Assembly (NCBI GenBank): GCA_035531955.1
Contig: DATKRZ010000007.1
Coordinates: 1 to 23,935 of the forward strand
DNA: 23,935 nt
Direction of reading: 5' to 3'
DNA from: Bog-756 sp035531955
GTDB lineage: Bacteria > Actinomycetota > Acidimicrobiia > Acidimicrobiales > RAAP-2
The translations under genes were made by a program, and so were the position numbers. Below the pieces are notes generated by a model that was not told where the DNA came from, ran no database searches, and saw nothing but the letters and a program-made list of their open reading frames with translations. Of the stretch, positions 15,679 to 22,927 are shown in pieces (the stretch's first letter is position 1; each line of letters opens with the position of its first letter).

Positions 15679-16449
15679 ATGCAACCCTCGGATCCTCCTT
15701 CGGCCCCCGCAAGGAGGGCCGTCCCCCGACCACCGCACCATCGCGCCGGCTCCGAGGCCCCCTGGGCCGGGCTGCCGGCCGGCGACCGGCGCTCGATCAC
15801 CCTCGACAGGGTCCTGGGCGCCGTCGGCGCCTCCCGGGCCGGCCCCCCTACCGATGCCGATCGCCGTGGCCCGTGGCGCTCCCTGGCCGGAACGGTCGTC
15901 GAGGGGGAGCCGGCGGCCGTTCTGGTCGCGCTCTTCGAGGAGGACGGTGAGACCCGGGTCATCCTCACCGTGCGGTCGGACCGGCTGCGCTCCCACCAGG
16001 GTGAGGTGGCGTTTCCGGGCGGCCGCCTCGACGACGGCGAGGGCGTGGTGGCCGGTGCCCTGCGGGAGGCATTCGAAGAGGTCGGCCTCGACCCTCGACT
16101 GGTCGCCGTGGTGGGCGAGCTGACCCCCATGCCCACCCGGGCCTCCAACACGGTGATGACCCCGGTGGTGGCCACCTTGGACGCCCGCCCCGGCCTCGTC
16201 CCCAACCCCGGGGAGGTCGAGCGGGTCTTCGACGTCGCCCTCAGCGAGCTGGCGGCCGACGGCGTCTTCCACGAGGAGTGGTGGGCGGCGCCGGGCCGCC
16301 CCGCATCGGCGGGGTTCCCCGAAGGCGAGTTCCCGGTGTGGTTCTTCGAGCTGGCCGGAGAGACGGTGTGGGGGGCGACCGCCCGCACGCTCGTGGAGCT
16401 GATCTGCCCGGTCCTCGGGGTGCCCGCTCCACCGTCGCTCCGGTGGTAG
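15679..16449 (+). CDS. NUDIX hydrolase, CoA pyrophosphatase-like
   Basis: Encodes a 256-residue NUDIX protein. The NUDIX box runs from G115 to L137 (GRLDDGEGVVAGALREAFEE then VGL), matching Gx5Ex7REUxEExGU fully. The preceding VRSDRLRSHQGEVAFPGG matches the extra signature of the coenzyme A pyrophosphatase branch (NUDT7/YeaB-like), which splits CoA into 3',5'-ADP and phosphopantetheine. The substrate is therefore a family-based inference. The first 65 or so residues are Pro/Arg-rich and low complexity, so the true start could be internal, but the ATG at 15679 follows a -10-like box. It is separated from groEL by a hairpin and from guaB3 by a 184-base gap. Confidence 0.88.
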   Translation: MQPSDPPSAPARRAVPRPPHHRAGSEAPWAGLPAGDRRSITLDRVLGAVGASRAGPPTDADRRGPWRSLAGTVVEGEPAAVLVALFEEDGETRVILTVRSDRLRSHQGEVAFPGGRLDDGEGVVAGALREAFEEVGLDPRLVAVVGELTPMPTRASNTVMTPVVATLDARPGLVPNPGEVERVFDVALSELAADGVFHEEWWAAPGRPASAGFPEGEFPVWFFELAGETVWGATARTLVELICPVLGVPAPPSLRW

Positions 16450-16527
16450 GGGACGGTCCTGACCGGTCGCGGCCGCAGCCGCCACCGGGGGTGCCGCCGG
16501 TCCTCCCGCCGCCCGGCGCGGACCCAG

Positions 16528-16551
16528 TACCGTGGGCCCAGACGGTATCGT
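16528..16551 (+). promoter_or_regulatory. Probable promoter region of guaB3-guaA-pcrA
   Basis: Two candidate -10 boxes lie here: TACCGT at 16528-16533, in the same CAGTAC context seen before udg, and TATCGT at 16546-16551. Neither has a convincing -35. Transcription from either would give a leader of about 75-95 nt before the guaB3 GTG, unlike the leaderless genes nearby. I see no recognisable riboswitch in the leader. Confidence 0.4.
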
Positions 16552-16633
16552 GGGAGGTAGTCGGCGCAGCGTCGGAGCTGTCGTCGGCCGGAGGTTCCCA
16601 ACCGATTGCGACACGGGTCCGGAGGACGTTGAC

Positions 16634-17797
16634 GTGGCTGAGCTAGAGATTGGCATCTTCAAGTCGGGTCGGAGGGCGTACGGGTTCGACGACATCGCCA
16701 TCGTGCCCAGCCGGCGGACCCGGGACCCCGAGGATGTCGACATCAGCTGGGAGATCGACGCCTACCGGTTCGACCTCCCGCTGATGGCATCGGCCATGGA
16801 CGGCGTGGTCAGCCCGTCCACCGCCATCGAGATCGGCCGCCTGGGCGGCCTGGGTGTCCTCAACCTCGAGGGGCTCTGGACGCGGTATGAGGACCCCACC
16901 CCGCTCTTCGACGAGATCCGTGAGCTCCCGGCGGAGAAGGCGACCTCCCGCATGCAGCAGATGTACACCGAGCCGGTCCAGCTGGACCTCGTCACCCAGC
17001 GGATCAAGGAGATGAAGTCGGCGGGCATCACCACGGCCGCGTCGGTCACCCCCCAAAAGACCGAGTCCCTGGCCGCCGCCGTGGTGGATGCCGAGCTCGA
17101 TCTGTTGGTGATCCAGGGGACGGTGGTATCCGCCGAGCACGTCTCGAAGACGTCCGAGCCCCTCAACCTCAAACGGTTCATCCGTGAGTTCGAGATCCCG
17201 GTGATCGTCGGCGGCTGCGCCTCCTACCAGGCGGGGCTGCACCTGATGCGAACCGGCGCGGTGGGGGTGCTGGTCGGCGTGGGCCCCGGCAACGCCTGTA
17301 CCACCCGGGGCGTGCTGGGGATCGGGGTTCCCCAGGCCACCGCCATCGCCGACGTCGCCGGCGCCCGCATGCGCCACCTGGACGAGACGGGTGTCTACTG
17401 CCACGTGATCGCCGACGGCGGGATGTCCAAGGGGGGCGACATCGCCAAGGCGGTGGCGTGCGGAGCCGACGCGGTCATGCTGGGCTCACCGCTCTCCTCG
17501 GCCGTGGAGGCACCGGCCCGCGGCTTCCACTGGGGCATGGCCACCTTCCATCCGACCCTCCCCCGGGGAGCGAGGGTGAAGACCAGCACGAAGGGGACGC
17601 TCCAGGAGATCCTGCTCGGCCCGGCGCACGAGAACGACGGTCGGATGAACCTGTTCGGTGCGTTGAGCACCGCCATGGCCACCTGTGGCTACCAGACGGT
17701 CAAGGAGTTCCAGAAAGCGGAGGTGATGGTGGCTCCGGCCCTCCAGACCGAGGGCAAGGACCTGCAACGCTCGCAGGGCGTCGGCATGGGCCATTGA
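16634..17797 (+). CDS. guaB3: GuaB3-type IMP dehydrogenase-family protein
   Basis: Encodes a 387-residue TIM-barrel protein of the IMPDH/GMP reductase superfamily, of the GuaB3 group. Early residues read YGFDDIAIVPSRRT, the counterpart of IMPDH's substrate-site N-terminus. The catalytic-loop cysteine is C222 in GPGNACTTRGVLGIGVPQ, and VIADGGMSKGGDIAKAVACG is the phosphate-binding region. No CBS (Bateman) domains are present, explaining the short length against about 490-500 for IMPDH. The IMPDH flap Arg-Tyr motif is not recognisable after HWGMATFHP. The GTG at 16634 has GGAGGA (16621-16626) at seven bases; longer in-frame extension to 16532 lacks conservation. guaA follows with a four-base overlap, tying it to GMP synthesis, though the reaction here is unproven. 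Confidence 0.9.
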   Translation: MAELEIGIFKSGRRAYGFDDIAIVPSRRTRDPEDVDISWEIDAYRFDLPLMASAMDGVVSPSTAIEIGRLGGLGVLNLEGLWTRYEDPTPLFDEIRELPAEKATSRMQQMYTEPVQLDLVTQRIKEMKSAGITTAASVTPQKTESLAAAVVDAELDLLVIQGTVVSAEHVSKTSEPLNLKRFIREFEIPVIVGGCASYQAGLHLMRTGAVGVLVGVGPGNACTTRGVLGIGVPQATAIADVAGARMRHLDETGVYCHVIADGGMSKGGDIAKAVACGADAVMLGSPLSSAVEAPARGFHWGMATFHPTLPRGARVKTSTKGTLQEILLGPAHENDGRMNLFGALSTAMATCGYQTVKEFQKAEVMVAPALQTEGKDLQRSQGVGMGH

Positions 17798-19416
17798 GCC
17801 CCGGGACGACCGGCGCCGGTGAGGCCGGCGAGGGCCCGATCCTGGTCGTCGACTTCGGGGCCCAGTACGCCCAGCTGATCGCCCGCCGGGTCCGTGAGGC
17901 CCACGTCTACTCGGAGATCGTCCCCCACACCGCCACGCCGTCCGAGTTGATGGCCCGCCGGCCGGCGGGGATCATCCTCTCCGGTGGTCCGAAGTCGGTC
18001 AACGAGACACCGGCACCGGTCATCGACCCGGCCGTCTACGACATGGGCGTCCCCATCCTGGGAATCTGCTACGGCGCCCAACTGCTGACCCTGCAGCTGG
18101 GCGGCCGGGTGGCCCGCACCGGCCGGGGTGAGTACGGCAGGACCCCACTGTCGGTGACCCGGCCCTCCCCGCTCTTCTCCGACTGGCCGACCGACGTCGA
18201 GGTGTGGATGAGCCACGGTGATGCCATCACCGACGTCCCCGAGGGGTTCGTGGCCACCGCCACCAGCCCCGACGCGCCGGTCGCCGCCCTGCACAACGCC
18301 GAGCGGGGCATCTACGCCGTGCAGTTCCACCCCGAGGTGGTGCACACCGAACGGGGCCGCGATCTCCTCGAGCGGTTCCTCTACGACGTCTGCCGCTGCC
18401 CCCCCTCGTGGACCCACACCTCGATCATCGAGACCCAGGTGGAGGCGGTACGGGCCCAGGTCGGCTCCTCACCGGTGCTTTGCGCGCTCTCCGGGGGGGT
18501 CGACTCGGCAGTGGCCGCCGCCCTGGTCCACAAGGCCATCGGCGATCAGCTCACCTGTGTCTACGTCGACACCGGGCTGATGCGGGCCCAGGAGAGCGAG
18601 CAGGTCGAGCTCACCTTCCGGCGCCAGTTCCACATCGACCTGGTGCACGTCAAGGCGGCCGACCGGTTCTTCGAGGCGCTGGCCGGGATCACCGACCCGG
18701 AGACCAAGCGCAAGGTCATCGGGGAGCTGTTCATCCGCATCTTCGAGGAAGTGGCCCGCGACCTGGTCGTCGAGCAGAGCGCACCGGCCGAGGCCACCCG
18801 GACCGGGACGGGGCCACCCGACCGAGAGGCGGCCGGCTATCTGGTGCAGGGCACCCTGTACCCGGACGTCATCGAGTCGGGATCCGACTCGGCGGCGACC
18901 ATCAAGTCGCACCACAACGTCGGGGGCCTGCCCGACGAGCTCGCCTTCGACCTGGTCGAGCCCCTCCGGCTCCTGTTCAAGGACGAGGTCCGCGCCGTCG
19001 GGGAGGAGCTCGGGCTCCCACACGACATCGTGTGGCGGCAACCGTTCCCGGGGCCCGGCCTGGCGGTGCGCATCGTGGGCGAGGTGACCCCCGAGCGGGC
19101 CGACATCCTGAGGGCCGCCGACGCCATCGTGGTGGAGGAGGTCCGCCGGGCGGGCCTCTACCGGGACCTGTGGCAGAGCTTCGCCGTCCTCCCCGCCATC
19201 CGCACCGTCGGGGTGATGGGCGACGGCCGGACCTACGCCTACCCCATCGTGATCCGGGCGGTCACCAGCGACGACGCCATGACCGCCGATTGGGCCCGTC
19301 TTCCCTACGACCTGTTGGAGCGGATCTCGGCGCGGATCATCAACGAGGTCGACGGGGTCAACCGGGTGGCGTTGGACATCACCTCCAAGCCTCCCGGCAC
19401 CATCGAGTGGGAATGA
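17794..19416 (+). CDS. guaA: GMP synthase (glutamine-hydrolysing)
   Basis: Encodes a 540-residue GMP synthetase that aminates XMP to GMP. The class I glutamine amidotransferase domain has Cys92 in LGICYGAQLL and the HPEV of its catalytic triad in YAVQFHPEVVHT. The ATP-pyrophosphatase domain has the P-loop SGGVDS at 233-238, and the C-terminal dimerisation domain ends KPPGTIEWE. A short insert (EATRTGTGPPD) lies before YLVQGTLYPDVIESG. There is no in-frame ATG or GTG between guaB3 and the conserved DFGAQYAQLI block; TTG at 17794 overlaps the guaB3 stop in TTGA and is the best start. The stop overlaps the pcrA ATG in ATGA. Confidence 0.97.
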   Translation: MSPGTTGAGEAGEGPILVVDFGAQYAQLIARRVREAHVYSEIVPHTATPSELMARRPAGIILSGGPKSVNETPAPVIDPAVYDMGVPILGICYGAQLLTLQLGGRVARTGRGEYGRTPLSVTRPSPLFSDWPTDVEVWMSHGDAITDVPEGFVATATSPDAPVAALHNAERGIYAVQFHPEVVHTERGRDLLERFLYDVCRCPPSWTHTSIIETQVEAVRAQVGSSPVLCALSGGVDSAVAAALVHKAIGDQLTCVYVDTGLMRAQESEQVELTFRRQFHIDLVHVKAADRFFEALAGITDPETKRKVIGELFIRIFEEVARDLVVEQSAPAEATRTGTGPPDREAAGYLVQGTLYPDVIESGSDSAATIKSHHNVGGLPDELAFDLVEPLRLLFKDEVRAVGEELGLPHDIVWRQPFPGPGLAVRIVGEVTPERADILRAADAIVVEEVRRAGLYRDLWQSFAVLPAIRTVGVMGDGRTYAYPIVIRAVTSDDAMTADWARLPYDLLERISARIINEVDGVNRVALDITSKPPGTIEWE

Positions 19417-21956
19417 GCGCGGGCGCCCCCCTCCACCGTGCCCCCGGAGTCCCGGGTCAGGCGGCCCCCGACTCCGGTCCCGACTCCGGGCCCGACTCCT
19501 GGGCCGACTCCGGGGTGCGCCCGGCCGGGGTCGACGGCCTGGTCGAGGGCCTCACCGGTCCCCAACGCCAGGCGGTGGTCCACCGGGGCGGCCCGCTGCT
19601 CATCGTGGCCGGGGCGGGATCGGGGAAGACGAGGGTCCTCACCCGCCGCATCGCCCATCTGATCGCCTCGGGCGATGCCGCTCCCTGGCAGATCCTGGCC
19701 ATCACCTTCACCAACAAGGCCGCCGACGAGATGCGCAGGCGGGTGGCGGAGCTGGTCGGCCGCCGGGCCGGCCGGATGTGGGTGTCCACCTTCCACTCGG
19801 CCTGCGTGCGCATCCTCCGGGCCCACGGCGACCGGCTGGGCTACAAGGGCTCGTTCACCATCTACGACGACGCCGACTCCCGCCGGCTGGTCGAGATCGT
19901 GTGCCGGGAGATGGACATCGACACGAAGAAGCTGTCGCCGCGGTCGATTCTCGGACAGATCAGCCAGGCCAAGTCGAGACAGCAGGGGCCCGAGGAGTAC
20001 CGGGCCGCGGCGCTGACCGTCTTCGACCGCAGGGTGGCCGACGTCTTCGACCAGTACCAGCAGCGGATGGTGGCGGCCAACGCCATGGACTTCGACGATC
20101 TCCTGTCCAACACCGTCCGGCTGTTCCGCCAACACCCCGACGTCCTCGAGCACTACCGCACCCGCTTCACCCACATCCTGATCGACGAGTACCAGGACAC
20201 CAATTCGGTGCAGAACGCGCTGGCGGTGCTGCTCGCCGGCGGGCACCGCAACATTGTCGTGGTCGGCGACAGCGACCAGTCGGTCTACCGGTTCCGGGGA
20301 GCGGACATCAGCAACATCCTCGACTTCGAGCAGGCCTTCCCCGACGCCACCGCCATCGTCCTCGATCAGAACTTCCGGTCGACCCAGACCATCCTCGACG
20401 CGGCCAACGCGGTGATCACCAACAACGTCTCGCGCAAGCCGAAGACACTGTGGACGGAGACCGGCGACGGGAACAAGATCACCCGCTACCGGGCCGAGGA
20501 CGAGTACGACGAGGCGGCCTGGGTGGCCCACGAGGTGACCCGCTTGCACGCCGATCACGGGCTCCGCTGGGGCGACGTGGCGGTCTTCTACCGCACCAAC
20601 GCCCAGAGCCGGGCCCTCGAAGAGGCCATGGTCCGGGCCGAGGTCCCCTACAAGGTGGTCGGCGGCACCAAGTTCTACGATCGTCGGGAGGTCAAAGACG
20701 TCCTGGCCTATCTGCGGGTGCTGGTCAACCCCGATGACGAGGTCAGTTGGCGCCGGATCGTGAACGTGCCCAAACGGGGAGTCGGGGAGACCTCGGTGGC
20801 CAAGCTCGCCGGGTGGTCGGGACGGCACGGCGCCTCGTTCGGCGAGGCGGTGGCCCGGGCCGGCGAAGCCGGCATCTCGGGGAAGGCGGAGGGTGCCCTC
20901 GCCCATCTCGCGTCGCTCCTCGACGGCTTGCGCCGCCAGATGATCCTCCCGGAGCTGGTGGACGAGAACGGCGAGGCGGTTCCCCCGGAGGCCCTGTTGG
21001 ACCTCTTCCCGGGCGACCGGCCGACGGCAGGCCTCACGATCGGCGCCACCGGAGGGCCCGGTCGGGCGGAATCGGCGACCGGCGATGCCGCCGACGCGCC
21101 CGCCCGTCCGACCCTCGGGCCCGGGGAGCTGGTTTCCGCGGTGGTGGAGCGTACCGGGTTCCGGAGCGAGCTCCTGTCCGAAGGGACCATCGAAGCCCTC
21201 GGCCGGGTCGAGAACGTCGACGAGCTGGTCGGGGTGGCGTCGGAGTACCGCACCCTGGCCGAGTTCCTCGAGGCGGCCTCGCTGGTGTCGGACGCCGACG
21301 AGCTCGAGGGCGACGGCACCAGGGTGTCGTTGATGACCATGCACATCGCCAAGGGCCTCGAATTCCCTGCGGTGTTCCTGGTAGGCATGGAAGACGGGGT
21401 CTTCCCCCACCTGCGCTCCCTCGGGGATCCCGTGGAGCTCGAGGAGGAGCGCCGCCTCTGCTACGTCGGGATCACCCGGGCGGAGCGGCGCCTCTACGTC
21501 TCCCACGCCTGGAGCCGCATGCTGTTCGGGAGCTCGAGCAGCAACATCCCCAGCCGGTTCCTCAACGAGATCCCCACCGAGCTGGTGCGGGACGTTGTCG
21601 GCGACGCCGGCGCCCGGCCGTTCGGCTCCCGGCGCCGGGGATGGGGCGCGCCCCTCGACGGGGAGCCGGGGTCCGACGATGACGGGGGCACGCCGGGCCG
21701 GAGCGTGTTCGGCCGGGGTGTGGCCGGGGAGTCGGGTGCGTTCGACGGCACCGGCCGACGGCGCCCCGCCCCGGCGTCGACCGGTGCGGAGGCCCTGGGC
21801 CTCGAGGCCGGGGACCGGGTCGTCCACGGCAAGTGGGGCGAGGGCACGGTGCTCGAGACCGGCGGGGACGGTGAGGACGCCGAGGCCGTCGTCGACTTCC
21901 CCACCGTCGGGCGCAAGAAACTGCTGTTGCGGATGGCCCCGCTCAAGCGGGCCTGA
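19413..21956 (+). CDS. pcrA: ATP-dependent DNA helicase, UvrD/PcrA type
   Basis: Encodes an 847-residue superfamily 1A 3'-5' helicase acting in DNA repair and clearance of recombination intermediates. Motif I is GAGSGKT at 67-73, motif Ia contains ITFTNKAADEMRRRV, motif II is DEYQD at 258-262, and GDSDQSVYRFRGAD, QNFRST, and SLMTMHIAKGLEFPAVFLVGMEDGVFPH follow. YVGITRAERRLYVSHA is motif VI. It is longer than typical PcrA (about 720-780), with disordered inserts around residues 525-575 and 725-795. The C-terminal GDRVVHGKWGEGTVLE segment is the RNA polymerase-binding Tudor-like domain characteristic of PcrA. The ATG overlaps the guaA stop (ATGA). The N-terminus carries a short tandem repeat. 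Confidence 0.97.
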   Translation: MSAGAPLHRAPGVPGQAAPDSGPDSGPDSWADSGVRPAGVDGLVEGLTGPQRQAVVHRGGPLLIVAGAGSGKTRVLTRRIAHLIASGDAAPWQILAITFTNKAADEMRRRVAELVGRRAGRMWVSTFHSACVRILRAHGDRLGYKGSFTIYDDADSRRLVEIVCREMDIDTKKLSPRSILGQISQAKSRQQGPEEYRAAALTVFDRRVADVFDQYQQRMVAANAMDFDDLLSNTVRLFRQHPDVLEHYRTRFTHILIDEYQDTNSVQNALAVLLAGGHRNIVVVGDSDQSVYRFRGADISNILDFEQAFPDATAIVLDQNFRSTQTILDAANAVITNNVSRKPKTLWTETGDGNKITRYRAEDEYDEAAWVAHEVTRLHADHGLRWGDVAVFYRTNAQSRALEEAMVRAEVPYKVVGGTKFYDRREVKDVLAYLRVLVNPDDEVSWRRIVNVPKRGVGETSVAKLAGWSGRHGASFGEAVARAGEAGISGKAEGALAHLASLLDGLRRQMILPELVDENGEAVPPEALLDLFPGDRPTAGLTIGATGGPGRAESATGDAADAPARPTLGPGELVSAVVERTGFRSELLSEGTIEALGRVENVDELVGVASEYRTLAEFLEAASLVSDADELEGDGTRVSLMTMHIAKGLEFPAVFLVGMEDGVFPHLRSLGDPVELEEERRLCYVGITRAERRLYVSHAWSRMLFGSSSSNIPSRFLNEIPTELVRDVVGDAGARPFGSRRRGWGAPLDGEPGSDDDGGTPGRSVFGRGVAGESGAFDGTGRRRPAPASTGAEALGLEAGDRVVHGKWGEGTVLETGGDGEDAEAVVDFPTVGRKKLLLRMAPLKRA
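19467..19514 (+). repeat. Four 12-bp tandem units in the pcrA N-terminus
   Basis: Four imperfect copies of CCCGACTCCGGG lie in frame and encode Pro-Asp-Ser-Gly units (residues 19-34, with the last two varying to PDSW and ADSG). They sit before the conserved helicase core, in a region expected to be disordered. Copy number could vary between strains by slippage. Confidence 0.8.
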
Positions 21957-22043
21957 GTCCCCGGTCCCACCGCGCCGTACGGGTGCACGTTCCCGCCCAC
22001 CCGGATGCGGGCCCCGAGTTCGAGGCTGGCCGAGAGGAAGGTC

Positions 22044-22082
22044 AAACCGGTTCCTGCCGCTCACCGTCATCAGCTCCGGTTT
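22044..22082. terminator. Inverted repeat between convergent genes
   Basis: AAACCGG at 22044-22050 and CCGGTTT at 22076-22082 are perfect complements with a 25-base loop. The loop contains the minus-strand stop at 22070-22072. The repeat lies between the end of pcrA (+) and the end of the minus-strand remnant, where a bidirectional terminator would be expected, but the loop is long and no extended T-tract follows. Confidence 0.25.
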
Positions 22083-22654
22083 CGGGTTGCGTCCCCCTTT
22101 GGTGCCGATGTGAGTGGCTCCAGAACCGATGGCTGTGAGACGACGAACGTCCGGCTGAACGAGTCATTGGCGTAATTGCCCTCGACAGTGGTGTGGTTCG
22201 GGTTCACGACCGCCGTGACCGTCAAGGACTGTCCGCTCGATGCCCCCCCGATGACCTGGACGTGGAGGGGTACCGGTGTCGCGGCGCCCGGCGGGAACGT
22301 ATCCGTGCACGATGCCGTGGCGGTGACGGGGACTGCAACAGCGCTGGCGAAATTCTGGGAAGTGGCGAGGGGCACACATTGGGCGTCAGTGTTGGATTGG
22401 GGCGAGGAGATCGCCTGGGGGGCCGTCAAAGTGGCTTCGAGCACCAAGTTGCCATGCGCCGGGCCCGGGTCGACGTTCTCCACGCTGAAACCGCAAGATT
22501 CGGACCCGGCGGCGCCCGTGCACGAAGGGACCACGACCAGGTCGGGTAGGGCCACAAGGGCGCGAGAGCAGGGAAGCCCAGAGGTCGTCGGCAGAGGACC
22601 CGCGTCCCGGATCACTCGGGTCCGGTGGCCCGCCACCGATCCTCGCCAAGCCAA
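22070..22654 (-). pseudogene. CARDB/DUF11-like extracellular domain protein, likely truncated
   Basis: The only minus-strand reading frame I judge to be coding. It specifies up to 194 residues resembling an immunoglobulin-like CARDB or DUF11 domain of secreted proteins: LPDLVVVPSC starts the domain near residue 36, several cysteines and Thr/Ser-rich strands follow, and TVTAVVNPNHTTVEGNYAND is a typical last strand block. The frame opens with TTG at 22654, with a GTG at 22636 as an alternative; neither has a good ribosome-binding site. No signal peptide is seen, which is unexpected for such a domain, and codon third positions are less GC-rich than in neighbouring genes. I favour a decayed or transferred fragment of a larger surface protein, but an intact small gene cannot be excluded. 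Confidence 0.45.
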
Positions 22655-22927
22655 AGAGGACAGACGGTGTCGGAGACAATCCGCCCGGGACCACCTCCGT
22701 GACCGGTGGCTCCGGGGGTCGGTGGGCGACGGCCTCGTTGCAGGCGCCTCGATCTTGCGGCCTGCCCGGCGTTCGGGCCCGTCCTCTGGGAGACTGTCCC
22801 CGGCCGGTCGGACCGCGGCCGGCCGACGCCCCCGGAGTCACCAGATCGTCAGTTCCCACCCGCCATACTGGTCCGAAGGCAGGGGACGGCCACTGGGGGT
22901 TGGAGGGACCGGCGGCGGTCGGGTCAG

